NCBI GenBank assembly: GCA_035532075.1
Contig: DATKRV010000105.1
Location: forward strand, 3,596-67,595
Reading direction: 5' to 3'
DNA: 64,000 bases
From: CAIVND01 sp035532075
GTDB lineage: Bacteria > Actinomycetota > Acidimicrobiia > Acidimicrobiales > Bog-793
How positions within the stretch are numbered: the first letter of the stretch is position 1; each line of letters begins with the position of its first letter. The translations under genes were made by a program, and so were the position numbers. The notes below the pieces were generated by a model. It made no database searches. It was given only the letters and a program-made list of their open reading frames with translations, and was not told the DNA's origin. This document shows positions 32,649-41,957 of this stretch, piece by piece.

Positions 32649-33427
32649 CCATGGAGGTAAACACCAAAGAGGGTGATTCAAAACCCGTGCTTCGCGTCGA
32701 AGGACTCGACGCTGGATATCGCGAGGTCGTGGTCTCTGGAGTCGACCTCACAAGCGACGAGGGTGAGATCGTCGTCATCGTTGGTGTGAACGGAGCAGGG
32801 AAAAGCACCATCTTGAAGGCGATCATGGGTGAGGCAACCGTGCACGCTGGCCACATCTTCCACAATGGCGAGGAGATCACCTCGCGATCGGCAGACGTAC
32901 TCGCGCAACGCGGCATCGGCTACGTGCCCCAGCTCCATGACGTCTTTCCGGGATTGTCTGTTACGGAAAATCTGAGAATGGGTGGCTATCTCCTCCCAAG
33001 GCATCTTGTGCACGAGCGCATCGAGCGCTGTCTTGAGCGATTCCCACAGCTTCGCGCCAAACACGGCTCCTCTGCGCACAAGCTGAGCGGTGGAGAGCGC
33101 AAGCAGCTTGCGTTGGCTCGAGCGTTGATGACCGAGCCGACGTTGATCCTTCTTGACGAGCCGACCTCGAACCTCTCACCAAATGTCGTCGAGGAGCTTT
33201 TGTTCGTACTCGTTCCGGCACTCGCAGTCGAGGGGAGAAGCATCGTCATCGTCGAACAGGCGGTCGAGGCGGCGCTCAGCATAGCCGACCGTGCCTGTCT
33301 CGTCGGCAACGGTCGCATGCTCCGTAGCGGGGACGCGAAGGAGATGCTCGAGGTGGTAACGACACACGGGCTGCTTGCAGAGTCAATCGGGGAGGATTTG
33401 GAGACTCCCGATTCCGCGGGCGTGTGA
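32645..33427 (+). CDS. ABC transporter ATP-binding protein, LivF-like
   Basis: A 260-residue ATPase. Walker A is GVNGAGKSTILKAIMG; the LivF-type segment is RGIGYVPQLHDVFPGLSVTENLRMGGYL; the signature is LSGGERKQLALARALM; Walker B is LILLDEPTSNLSP. It closes the five-gene importer operon. The ATG at 32645 overlaps the preceding stop; an ATG two codons later (32651) is also possible. Confidence 0.9.
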   Translation: MTMEVNTKEGDSKPVLRVEGLDAGYREVVVSGVDLTSDEGEIVVIVGVNGAGKSTILKAIMGEATVHAGHIFHNGEEITSRSADVLAQRGIGYVPQLHDVFPGLSVTENLRMGGYLLPRHLVHERIERCLERFPQLRAKHGSSAHKLSGGERKQLALARALMTEPTLILLDEPTSNLSPNVVEELLFVLVPALAVEGRSIVIVEQAVEAALSIADRACLVGNGRMLRSGDAKEMLEVVTTHGLLAESIGEDLETPDSAGV

Positions 33428-33718
33428 GGAGGCGTCTGACTGATGGATTTTGGCCTCCAGGCAAGCGTGCGTGACAATTCCCGCGCTCAAGGCCCGTGGC
33501 GGCTGAATTTATCTGGTCGCTGAGGAGCCAACGGGCCTGCGCTGGCGACCTCCGGGGCCCTCAACGTCAAAGCGTGGGCCGGTCTCTCGAGCTTCGTTGG
33601 TGTGCTCGGCCAACTAGGCTGTGCCGGCTCGCTAGATTTTGCCTCGACCTACCTAGCCCAGAGATCGGCGTTCGTATATCTGGGTGTGCAGCGTAACTTT
33701 GGACCAGGAGGTGTCATC
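33428..33718. other. Intergenic stretch upstream of hemA
   Basis: About 290 bases with no supported gene. A weak six-bp hairpin, GGAGGC/GCCTCC (33428-33458), may end the transporter operon. The hemA ribosome-binding site AGGAGG is at 33706-33711. No known riboswitch was recognised. Confidence 0.3.
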
Positions 33719-35011
33719 GTGTCGTTAGTCGTCGTCGGAATCAACGAACGGGACGCCCCGCTCGAGTTGCTTGGAAATATTGCCGTCTCGGACCGAGATC
33801 TTCCCAAGGTTCTGCAGCGACTCTGTGACAGTTCAAATCTTGACGAGGCGGTCGTTCTCTCGACTTGCATGCGTACAGAGATCTACGCGATTGTCGAGCG
33901 TTTTCATGATGGAGTTGCCGATATCCATGCGCTCTTTAGCGAGCGTGCGGGCGGCGAACGCATCGATGTTGGTTCGCTCGCTGAGTACCTTTTCGTCGAA
34001 TATGACGATGCAGCCGCGAGGCATCTCTTCGAGGTCGCCTCCGGGATTGATTCGGCGGTGCTCGGCGAGGGAGAGATTCTTCGCCAGGTCCGAAATGCTG
34101 CGAATCGGTCGCGAGCAGAACGGGCCTTAGGGCCCGTTCTTGACGGACTCTTTCGTCACGCGGTCGAGGTTGGCAAACGGGCGCGTTCTGAAACGGCAAT
34201 CGCACGGGGAATCACCTCGCTTGCCTATGTGACCACTGCAATCGCCTCGAAGGCGACCGGTGGATCGCTGGTGGGAAAGCGGATTGTTGTGGTTGGTGCA
34301 GGAGAGATGGGAGAGGGCATCGCTGACGCCCTTGGCGCAGACACGCCTCTCGCGTCGGGAACATCACCGAGCGAGATTGTCATCGCCAACCGCTCCAAGA
34401 CAAAGGCAGAGACGCTCGCCGGCAGGGTCGGGGGTCGTGCTATCGGCTTGAAGGATCTTTTTGAAGAGGTAGCAAGGGCAGATGTTGTGCTGACCGCCAC
34501 CTCCGGTGATGAGGTCATCTTTGATCTCGGGTCGATCACCCGGGTGCTCGCGGCGCGACGTGCTCAGCCGCTCGTGATTGTTGATGCAGCCATGCCAAGG
34601 GACGTTGATCCAAAGGTGCATGACGTCGAGGGTGTGACGCTGTTCGACCTTGACGACCTGCGTCGTTATGCGGAGTCAGAGATGCAGGCGAGGCGGAGCG
34701 AGGTTGCAGGCGTGATCGAGATCATCGACGACGAACTCGAGCGTTACCGCGTGAATGCCCGCTCACGGGCAGTCTCTCCTGTTATTGCGTCGATGCGCGT
34801 GAAGGCAGACGAGATCGTCTCCCACGAGCTTGAATATTTTGATGCGCAGCTCGATCAGCTCGGCCAAGAGGGCCGGGCTCTTGTTGAGAACCTCGCACAC
34901 CGTATTGTGCAAAAGATTCTCCACCAACCGACCGTACAGCTCAAAGAGGCAGCGGGTTCGAGTCGTGGCGAGCGGCTTGCCGAGGCACTGCGATCGCTCT
35001 TTGACCTGTAG
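33719..35011 (+). CDS. hemA: Glutamyl-tRNA reductase
   Basis: A 430-residue enzyme, the first committed step of C5-type heme synthesis, reducing glutamyl-tRNA to glutamate-1-semialdehyde with NADPH. The catalytic Cys is residue 50 in LSTCMRTEIYA, exactly the family position. The NADPH-binding fold starts at RIVVVGAGEMGEGIADAL, and a C-terminal dimerisation helix runs from about residue 330. GTG 33719 has AGGAGG seven bases upstream. It is the first of hemA-hemC-hemD-hemB-hemL, all on the plus strand. Confidence 0.96.
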   Translation: MSLVVVGINERDAPLELLGNIAVSDRDLPKVLQRLCDSSNLDEAVVLSTCMRTEIYAIVERFHDGVADIHALFSERAGGERIDVGSLAEYLFVEYDDAAARHLFEVASGIDSAVLGEGEILRQVRNAANRSRAERALGPVLDGLFRHAVEVGKRARSETAIARGITSLAYVTTAIASKATGGSLVGKRIVVVGAGEMGEGIADALGADTPLASGTSPSEIVIANRSKTKAETLAGRVGGRAIGLKDLFEEVARADVVLTATSGDEVIFDLGSITRVLAARRAQPLVIVDAAMPRDVDPKVHDVEGVTLFDLDDLRRYAESEMQARRSEVAGVIEIIDDELERYRVNARSRAVSPVIASMRVKADEIVSHELEYFDAQLDQLGQEGRALVENLAHRIVQKILHQPTVQLKEAAGSSRGERLAEALRSLFDL

Positions 35012-35053
35012 CACCCATCGTTCGATGCGTTCGCGGACGCGGGCCCAAAGGAG

Positions 35054-35953
35054 ATGAAACTCGAGGTGGTGCGGCTTGCGACGCGCTCAAGTCCGCTCGC
35101 ACTCTTTCAGTCTCACGCGGTCGGGAAACGGCTCGTTGAATCGGGGCTCGTGTCGTCCTACGAGCTCCTCTGCGTATCGACTGAGGGAGATATCCGTACC
35201 GATGTTGCGATCGCGGAGATGGCTCGCCGAGGTGTCTTTACTGCTGAGGTGGAGTTAGCGGTGCTTGACGGAAGGGCAGACGTTGCGGTGCATTCCGCGA
35301 AGGATCTCCCGTCGTCGAATATCCCGACTGAGCTCGTGCTTGCGAGCGTGCCGATGCGCGCCGATGCGCGCGATGCACTTGTTGGAGCGAAGCTCTCCGA
35401 ACTCAAAGCGGGTGCAACAATCGCGACCGGTTCGGCGCGTCGCCGGGTTCAACTCGCGGCACTTGTGCCCGGAGTTTGTTTTGTCGAGCTTCGTGGCAAT
35501 ATCGCCACGCGTCTTACCAAGGTTCCACCTGATGGAGCAGCAGTCTTTGCCTTCGCTGCACTCGAGCGACTCGATCTTGTTGAGCACGCGAGTGAGGTGC
35601 TTGATATCGCGAGTCTATTGCCACAGGTGGGACAGGGGGCGATCGCGCTTCGCTGTCGTGCGGATGACGGACGGCTCCGTGAGGTGCTGACTGGCATAGA
35701 CGATCCGATCGCACATCGCGCGCTGCTTGCGGAACGCGCCTATCTCGCGCGCCTGGGTGGGGGATGCGAGGCTCCTGTCGGAGCCTATGCTGAGGTTGAT
35801 CTGGACACCTTTGGGATCACGCTCGAGGCGATGCTTGCCTCCGAAGACGGCAGTCGCATTCTTCGGCGCCGATCGAGTGGCGATGATCCCGCGGAGCTCG
35901 GTCGGTCACTTGCGGAGCAACTGTCTGCAGCCTTCGCGCCCGACGTCGCCTGA
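35054..35953 (+). CDS. hemC: Porphobilinogen deaminase (hydroxymethylbilane synthase)
   Basis: A 299-residue enzyme that links four porphobilinogens to a linear tetrapyrrole. RLATRSSPLALFQSHAV, the active-site HSAKDLPS segment with its Asp, and LRGNIATRLTKV are present. The cofactor-attaching Cys is in LGGGCEAPVGAYA at residue 238. ATG 35054 follows AAGGAG closely. It lies 42 bases after hemA and 10 before hemD. Confidence 0.96.
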   Translation: MKLEVVRLATRSSPLALFQSHAVGKRLVESGLVSSYELLCVSTEGDIRTDVAIAEMARRGVFTAEVELAVLDGRADVAVHSAKDLPSSNIPTELVLASVPMRADARDALVGAKLSELKAGATIATGSARRRVQLAALVPGVCFVELRGNIATRLTKVPPDGAAVFAFAALERLDLVEHASEVLDIASLLPQVGQGAIALRCRADDGRLREVLTGIDDPIAHRALLAERAYLARLGGGCEAPVGAYAEVDLDTFGITLEAMLASEDGSRILRRRSSGDDPAELGRSLAEQLSAAFAPDVA

Positions 35954-35963
35954 GAGGAGAGTC

Positions 35964-37139
35964 ATGAAGGTCTATTTCCTCGCCCTGTCTGGTACGGCGC
36001 CTCGATCGGTGACCCATTACGCCGGCTCGTTGCTCGCCAATGCCGATGTGGTGATCGGCGATGCAAAGAATCTTGCGCTCGTCAACCAGTGCGTCGGGCC
36101 GAACGCGGAGAAGATCGCCTTCGTCGCCCCTCAAGCGGAGGTCGCATATGAACGCGAACTCCAAAATGTCGTCGTTCGCCATCGGGGTGACCGAGACGCT
36201 GTCGTCATCCGACTCGTCGGCGATGACCCACAGGTCAGCGATCACATTCGCTCAGTCTCACCTTCACGCGAGAAGGGGTTTTTGTCACGCGAACGGATCG
36301 ATTTCGAAGTTGTCTCATCGGTCAACGCAGGTGAATCCGCCGATCTTGGGCGATCGATCCAGCTTCCCCGCACGGGCTCTCTTGTCGACGTCAGCGTCGT
36401 TGTGACTCGGGCGCGCCACCAGAGCGCTTCCATCACGAGTCTTTTGCTCGATCAAGGTGCAATACCAATAGTGATACCTGTGATTGAAATAGTGGTGACT
36501 GACGAAGCGCGGGCGAGGCTCGATCAGTCGATACGGCTCCAACCGCACGGGTCGTGGATTGTGTTCAGCTCACGGAACGCGGTCGCCTCCGTGCTCTCAT
36601 CTCCGTCGGGACGCGCCCTTCTCGAGCGTTCACAGATCGCGTGCATTGGCTTAGCAACGAAGACGGCCTTGGTCGATGCCGGACTCCGGGTCGACTTTCT
36701 TCCCAGTGTTGCGCAGGCAGAGACGCTCGTCCGGGAGTTTCCTCCCCCTCAATCAATTCCATCCAGGCGGGCGATCTTCTTCGCGGGTGACATTGCGCGC
36801 CCGGTGATCGAAGAGGGTCTGACGCAGCGCGGATACACCGTCGAGCGTATCGAGGCGTATGCCACCGTTCGGGCCACGGTCAGTCCTTTTGTACGACACC
36901 GCGCCCATGATGCTGACGCAATCATCTTCACCTCTCCCTCTACGGTGTCCGGCTCCGTCGCGCTGTTTGGAATGCGCCATATCCCCCCCCGGATTGTCTC
37001 TATCGGTCCCTCGACGAGCGCCGCGGTGAGGTCATCGGGGCTCGTACTGAGCGCTGAAGCATCGTCGCCTCAGCCCGAATCGCTTGTCGGGGCGCTGATC
37101 GACTCGTTGAAACAGCCATCGTCTCAATCGCATCGCTGA
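35964..37139 (+). CDS. hemD: Uroporphyrinogen-III synthase with a vestigial methyltransferase N-terminus
   Basis: A 391-residue fusion. Residues about 138-391 are a full-length HemD domain (SVVVTRARHQSASI, WIVFSSRNAV, FTSPSTVSGSV), which closes the tetrapyrrole ring. Residues 1-137 resemble the N-terminal lobe of uroporphyrinogen-III methyltransferase, as in actinobacterial CobA-HemD fusions: ANADVVIGDA, VIRLVGDDPQVSDHI, FEVVSSVNAG. However, the cofactor loop GxGPGD has become ALSGTAPRS, and the second lobe of about 110 residues is missing, so this half should be inactive. ATG 35964 has GAGGAGAG upstream. Confidence 0.88.
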   Translation: MKVYFLALSGTAPRSVTHYAGSLLANADVVIGDAKNLALVNQCVGPNAEKIAFVAPQAEVAYERELQNVVVRHRGDRDAVVIRLVGDDPQVSDHIRSVSPSREKGFLSRERIDFEVVSSVNAGESADLGRSIQLPRTGSLVDVSVVVTRARHQSASITSLLLDQGAIPIVIPVIEIVVTDEARARLDQSIRLQPHGSWIVFSSRNAVASVLSSPSGRALLERSQIACIGLATKTALVDAGLRVDFLPSVAQAETLVREFPPPQSIPSRRAIFFAGDIARPVIEEGLTQRGYTVERIEAYATVRATVSPFVRHRAHDADAIIFTSPSTVSGSVALFGMRHIPPRIVSIGPSTSAAVRSSGLVLSAEASSPQPESLVGALIDSLKQPSSQSHR

Positions 37140-37159
37140 GCCTGTGGGGAGGCCCATTT

Positions 37160-37187
37160 TTGACCACCCGAATTCCTCTCGTAGTCT
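37160..37187 (+). promoter_or_regulatory. Promoter of hemB
   Basis: TTGACC (37160-37165), a 16-base spacer and TAGTCT (37182-37187) form a good promoter. The ATG at 37196 is eight bases after the -10 box, so the hemB transcript would be leaderless or nearly so, giving hemB and hemL their own promoter inside the hem cluster. Confidence 0.65.
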
Positions 37188-37195
37188 TTAGGGAT

Positions 37196-38194
37196 ATGGC
37201 CGACGACGTGACGCGCGCGAATTTTCCCATTTTAAGGCCACGCAGGCTGAGAAGGACAGCGTCACTTCGACGTATGGTCGCCGAGACGAACCTCTCGGTC
37301 AACGATCTTATTTTGCCGGCATTCGTTCGCGAGGGAATTGACGGGCCGGCCCAGATTGCATCGCTCCCAGGAGTCAGCCAGCATACGGTCGCCTCGCTCG
37401 TGAAAAGCGCCCGGCAGCTCGTCGAGCTCGGTGTCCCCGCGATGGTGTTGTTTGGTGTTCCCCTAGTGAAAGATTCCAGTGGAAGTGGGGCCTATGACAA
37501 GGATGGCATCACTCAGGTTGCGCTCCGCGCGCTTCGCGATGCGGTCGGCGATGAGCTCGTTCTGATCAGTGATCTGTGTCTCGATGAGTACATTGACCAT
37601 GGTCACTGTGGTCTTCTGACCGCCGCTGGCGAGGTCGACAATGACGCGACGATTGAGGTCTATGGCGAAATTGCCTGTGCCCAGGCCGAGGCAGGTGCCG
37701 ACATCGTCGCTCCGAGCGGAATGATGGACGGCCAGGTCGGGAGGATCCGTCGCGCCCTCGATGAGCATGGCTATTTTGACACCGCGATCCTCGCCTACAG
37801 CGCGAAATATGCATCCACCTTCTATGGGCCGTTCCGCGAGGCGGTCAATGTCAAGATCGAAAACAACGGCGACCGACGTGGTTACCAGCAGGACTTTGCG
37901 AATCGCCGCGAGGCGCTCAGAGAGGTCGCGCTCGACGTTGACGAGGGAGCGGACATGGTGATGGTCAAGCCCGCGCTTGCCTATCTTGATGTGCTGAGTG
38001 ATGTGCGCGCGGCAGTTGATGTTCCAGTCGCCGCCTATCAGGTGTCGGGTGAGTACGCGATGATCCTCGCCGCCTCGGAGCGGGGATGGATCGATCGCGA
38101 TGCAGCTGCGCTTGAGACGGTGACCGCGATTAAGCGCGCCGGAGCCGATCTGGTGCTCACCTATTTTGCCACCGACATCGCGCGTCTTTTGTGA
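37196..38194 (+). CDS. hemB: Delta-aminolevulinic acid dehydratase (porphobilinogen synthase)
   Basis: A 332-residue TIM-barrel enzyme that condenses two aminolevulinates to porphobilinogen. Both Schiff-base lysines are present: in AYSAKYASTFYGPF and in DMVMVKPALAYLD. The metal-site region reads SDLCLDEYIDHGHCGLL, with Cys, His and Cys positions compatible with zinc binding, though the third Cys of the fully zinc-type motif seems absent. I chose ATG 37196 because the upstream TTG start lies within the -35 box. Confidence 0.95.
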   Translation: MADDVTRANFPILRPRRLRRTASLRRMVAETNLSVNDLILPAFVREGIDGPAQIASLPGVSQHTVASLVKSARQLVELGVPAMVLFGVPLVKDSSGSGAYDKDGITQVALRALRDAVGDELVLISDLCLDEYIDHGHCGLLTAAGEVDNDATIEVYGEIACAQAEAGADIVAPSGMMDGQVGRIRRALDEHGYFDTAILAYSAKYASTFYGPFREAVNVKIENNGDRRGYQQDFANRREALREVALDVDEGADMVMVKPALAYLDVLSDVRAAVDVPVAAYQVSGEYAMILAASERGWIDRDAAALETVTAIKRAGADLVLTYFATDIARLL

Positions 38195-38210
38195 GAGTCG
38201 CGGGGTTTTG

Positions 38211-39497
38211 ATGAATGTAAAACGAGATACCACGCGCAGCGTGGAGCTCTTCGCGCGTGCGGAGATGGTCATTCCCGGAGGAGTGAACTCTCCGGTAAGG
38301 GCGTTCCGCTCAGTCGGGTTGACTCCATTCTTCGTCGATCACGCGAGGGGCTCTCGGATCATCGATGTCGATGGCAACTCGTATCTCGATTTCGTCCAGT
38401 CCTGGGGCGCCTCGATTCTCGGCCACGCCGACCCGAGGGTTGTTGCGACGGTCTCGGAGGCGGCAGGTCGTGGAACAACCTATGGAGCACCGACCGAGAA
38501 CGAGGTCGAACTCGCCGAAGTCATTGCGATGGCAGTGCCTGGAGTTGACATGGTCCGACTCGTCTCGTCGGGTACCGAGGCAGTGATGACCGCGATCAGG
38601 CTCGCGCGCGGCGCAACCGGCCGGGACCGTGTGGTGAAATTCGCAGGTTGTTATCACGGTCACAGCGACGCGGTACTCGCCGCCGGAGGCAGCGGTGTGG
38701 CAACGCTCGGACTGCCCGACTCACTTGGCGTGACCAGGAATGCCGTGGCCGACACGATGGTCATCGACTACAACGAGATCCCGGTCATCAACGAGGACGT
38801 TGCCTGCGTGATCGTCGAGCCGGTCGCGGCGAATATGGGACTCGTGCCACCCGATGCTGGATTTCTCGAGGGATTGAGGCGCGAGTGTGATGACGCAGGT
38901 GCCCTGCTGATCTTTGACGAGGTGATCACGGGATTTCGGATCGCGAGGGGCGGAGCAACAGAACACTTCGGGGTCGTGGCAGACCTCTATACCTTTGGCA
39001 AGGTGATCGGTGGCGGACTTCCTCTCGCTGCCGTCGGAGGCCGGCGCGCGTTGATGAGCCAACTTGCTCCAACGGGTCCGATCTACCAGGCGGGTACGTT
39101 GTCGGGGAATCCGCTCGCCACGGCGGCCGGGTTGAAGGTTCTTTCACTGCTTGACGAATCCGCCTATGACGAACTCTCGGCGCGCGTCGAGCGACTCACG
39201 GTCGGACTCACCAAGGTGATCGGCGAGGCCGGGCTTTCGGTGCAAGTTCCCCGGCTGCGCACGCTCTTCTCGATCTTTTTCATAGATACTCCGGTGCGTA
39301 ACTTCGATGGGGCGAAACGCGCCGCGAGCAGTGGACTGTACGCGCGTTTCTTCCGCTCGATGCTTGCGCGCAACGTCGCCCTAGCCCCGAGTGCCTTCGA
39401 GGTCGGTTTCGTCTCGCTCGCGCACAGCGACGAGGACATTGACGTAACCATCGAGGCCGCACGGACCTCGGCGCTCGAGGTGGCAAAGGGTCTCTAG
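38211..39497 (+). CDS. hemL: Glutamate-1-semialdehyde 2,1-aminomutase
   Basis: A 428-residue PLP-dependent enzyme that isomerises glutamate-1-semialdehyde to 5-aminolevulinate, the step after HemA. PGGVNSPVRAFRSVG, the LVSSGTEAVMTAIRLARGATGR nucleotide-like loop, and the PLP-lysine motif TFGKVIGGGLPLAAVGG are all present. Its ATG follows hemB by 16 bases. Presence of hemA and hemL together shows that this organism makes heme from glutamate. Confidence 0.96.
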   Translation: MNVKRDTTRSVELFARAEMVIPGGVNSPVRAFRSVGLTPFFVDHARGSRIIDVDGNSYLDFVQSWGASILGHADPRVVATVSEAAGRGTTYGAPTENEVELAEVIAMAVPGVDMVRLVSSGTEAVMTAIRLARGATGRDRVVKFAGCYHGHSDAVLAAGGSGVATLGLPDSLGVTRNAVADTMVIDYNEIPVINEDVACVIVEPVAANMGLVPPDAGFLEGLRRECDDAGALLIFDEVITGFRIARGGATEHFGVVADLYTFGKVIGGGLPLAAVGGRRALMSQLAPTGPIYQAGTLSGNPLATAAGLKVLSLLDESAYDELSARVERLTVGLTKVIGEAGLSVQVPRLRTLFSIFFIDTPVRNFDGAKRAASSGLYARFFRSMLARNVALAPSAFEVGFVSLAHSDEDIDVTIEAARTSALEVAKGL

Positions 39498-39523
39498 CGC
39501 TGCGCCCGGGTTCTCCGGTGTCG

Positions 39524-40504
39524 CTACTCGCGCAACTCGGCGTTTCTCGGGAAGAGTCCGTTGATCCGCCCGACGATCTCGTCGTCCAGCCGGGCGAGGA
39601 CATCTAGCGCACCGAGGTTCTCTCTCACCTGGGAGGCGCGGCTCGCGCCGGTGATTACGGTCGATACCCGTGGATTCCTCAGACACCAAGCGATGGCGAG
39701 TTGTGCAAGTGAGCAACCAAGCTGGACCGAAATTGTCTGGAGCGCCCGGATGGACGATTTCAGCGACTCGTCCTCCACCTGAGCTCTGATTCTCGAATTG
39801 TCCGGTTTCGCGGCGCGTGAATCTGTCGGAATGCCGTCGAGGTATTTGCCCGTCAGTACCCCCTCGGCGAGCGGACTCCAGGTCGTGAGCCCTATGCCGA
39901 AATCCTTGTAGAGATCCTTGAACTCCCTCTCCACCTTTGATCGATTGATGAGGTTGTACTCTGGCTGTTCGGTCACTGGTGCGCGCAGGTTGTTGCGTTT
40001 TGCAATCTCATAGGCGCGTCGGATCGACTTCGCGGGCCACTCGGAGACGCCCCAGTAGAGTGCCTTCCCGCGAGAGATGATGTCGGACATGGTGACGACG
40101 ACCTCTTCGATCGGAGTTTCGGGGTCAGGTCGATGACACAAGACGATGTCGACGACGTCGTGGCCGAGTCGCTCGAGTGACCCGTCGATCGCCGAGAGGA
40201 GATACTTGCGGTTCAACGTCCGCCTGGAGTTCACTCCCTCTGCCAGACCGAAGTAGAACTTGGTGGAGATGATGTAGCTGTCTCGCGACCAGCCGAGTTC
40301 CCTGATTGCCTCACCGAGGATGCGCTCTGCTCGTCCGCCAGCGTAGATCTCGGCGCAGTCGAAGAAGTTCACTCCTCCCTCTCTCGCGACGCTCAGACTG
40401 CTGATGATGTTCTCGAGTCCGTTTTGCTGGTCAAAGGTGATCCACGAGCCGTACGAGAGCGCACTGACTTTGAGACCTGAGCTTCCGAGGCGGCGATAGA
40501 TCAT
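39524..40504 (-). CDS. Aldo/keto reductase, potassium-channel beta-subunit-like
   Basis: A 326-residue NADPH-dependent oxidoreductase with a TIM barrel. The N-terminus MIYRRLGSSGLKVSALSYGSW and the catalytic tetrad (Asp and Tyr in FFDCAEIYAGG, Lys in STKFYFG, His in LCHRPDP) are intact. Wording such as EQPEYNLINRSKVE and TTWSPLAEGVLTGKY places it in the Kv-beta-like branch of general-purpose reductases. ATG 40504 has AAGGAG about six bases upstream. Substrate unknown. It lies 38 bases after the menJ-like gene on the same strand. Confidence 0.9.
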   Translation of the reverse strand: MIYRRLGSSGLKVSALSYGSWITFDQQNGLENIISSLSVAREGGVNFFDCAEIYAGGRAERILGEAIRELGWSRDSYIISTKFYFGLAEGVNSRRTLNRKYLLSAIDGSLERLGHDVVDIVLCHRPDPETPIEEVVVTMSDIISRGKALYWGVSEWPAKSIRRAYEIAKRNNLRAPVTEQPEYNLINRSKVEREFKDLYKDFGIGLTTWSPLAEGVLTGKYLDGIPTDSRAAKPDNSRIRAQVEDESLKSSIRALQTISVQLGCSLAQLAIAWCLRNPRVSTVITGASRASQVRENLGALDVLARLDDEIVGRINGLFPRNAELRE

Positions 40505-40542
40505 TTGGGACTCCTTTGTCATGACTGCACTGCTCGGCTGGA

Positions 40543-41853
40543 TCAGCCCGCTCGATTTGGTACGAGGTTGGTGAGCGTCGCGAGTGCACGGTAGGCAAGT
40601 TCAGCCGGACCGCGCTCATCTTCGCGCAGGAGATTCGACATGATGCGAAGCAGCCACTCCATCACCGACTGGGAGTGCATGCCGGTCGAGACGAGGCGCC
40701 TCATGAGCTCGGGATGGCCCATCAGTGTCATGAACCTCGAGGCAACTTTGTAATACAGTCCGTAGGCAAGGTCGAGTTCCCGGTCAAACTGTAAAAGATG
40801 TCTGAGATCTCCATCGGCAATGGTTTCACTCGCGATACGCGCGGCGAGCCGCCCGGTTTCGTATCCATAGGCAATGCCTTCGCCGTTGAAGGGATTGATT
40901 GATCCTCCGGCATCGCCGACGATGAGATAGTCCGGACCCACGTGCGGTCCAACTGAGAGACCCATCGGCAGACGGCCACCTGTCGGTGCCGAGAGCGCGG
41001 TCGATTCATCCAGGCACCATGACGCTGGGGCAAAGTCCACGAATGATTTCATCATCTTCGTCGTATTGACCTGCTTCCAGTGATCATAGGTAGAGAGCAG
41101 ACCGATGCCCACGTTGACCCTGCCATCTCCGAGCGGGAAGATCCAGCCGTATCCAGGCATTACTTTGCCCTCTTTGTCGCGAAGGTCGAGGTGTGACTCG
41201 ATGTAGTTGTCCGCATGCCTTGGCGATGCGAAGTATCCGCGGATTGCCATACCGAGCGGGATGGAACGGTCACGACTCGCGCCGAGTGACCGGCCAAAGC
41301 GTGAGTTCGCTCCATCTGCGACGATCGTCACCTTGGCGCGCACCTCGCTTGTCGTGCAGTGATCATTGTCCTTGATGACCGCGCCCTCGGTCATTCCTCC
41401 AGATCCAGCCTCTGAGCCGATCGGCGAGATTGCCTCGGCCCCCTGCCAGACGATCGCTCCCGCGCCCTCGGCATGAGTACTGACGAGCTCATCGAGGTCA
41501 TGACGGGTGACCACAAAGCCATGGCTCGGGTAGTCCGCGTGTTCTGGCCAGGGCATCGTGAGTTCGCGACCAAATGCCACCGCCCGGAGTCCCTCGTATC
41601 GATGGTGCTCGCCGAGTCGGTCTTTGAGACCCATCTCGTAAAGTTGCCGTACCGACCGAGGAGTCAATCCATCCCCACAGGTCTTTTCCCTCGGGAAGTG
41701 TTTTTTCTCGACGCAGAGAACATTCAGACCGGCCTTGGCGAGCCAGTAGGCAGAGGCGGAGCCCGAGGGACCTCCGCCCACGACCAGCACGTCGCAGCTA
41801 TACGCACTCGGACGAGGCGGATGGGATGCGGACTGGTCGATCACGTTGGGCAC
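40543..41853 (-). CDS. menJ: Geranylgeranyl reductase family flavoprotein (menaquinone reductase MenJ-like)
   Basis: A 436-residue FAD-dependent reductase. CDVLVVGGGPSGSASAYWLAKAG is the FAD motif, KTCGDGLTPRSV is the family signature, and DYLIVGDAGGSINPFNGEGIAYG is the second FAD contact. In mycobacteria MenJ reduces one double bond of the menaquinone side chain. Its place divergent from the nuo operon, with about 105 bases between, favours a quinone substrate here, but a role on archaeol-like or carotenoid isoprenoids cannot be excluded. Start could be ATG 41853 or a downstream codon. Confidence 0.85.
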   Translation of the reverse strand: MPNVIDQSASHPPRPSAYSCDVLVVGGGPSGSASAYWLAKAGLNVLCVEKKHFPREKTCGDGLTPRSVRQLYEMGLKDRLGEHHRYEGLRAVAFGRELTMPWPEHADYPSHGFVVTRHDLDELVSTHAEGAGAIVWQGAEAISPIGSEAGSGGMTEGAVIKDNDHCTTSEVRAKVTIVADGANSRFGRSLGASRDRSIPLGMAIRGYFASPRHADNYIESHLDLRDKEGKVMPGYGWIFPLGDGRVNVGIGLLSTYDHWKQVNTTKMMKSFVDFAPASWCLDESTALSAPTGGRLPMGLSVGPHVGPDYLIVGDAGGSINPFNGEGIAYGYETGRLAARIASETIADGDLRHLLQFDRELDLAYGLYYKVASRFMTLMGHPELMRRLVSTGMHSQSVMEWLLRIMSNLLREDERGPAELAYRALATLTNLVPNRAG

Positions 41854-41957
41854 GAGATGACACTACTGGTCAATTGTCACGTGCGTTCCTGCTCGGTTGC
41901 CCAAGATCGTCGTCGATGTGCCAAATTCCCTGAGCCGTGCTACAACATCTTTACGTT

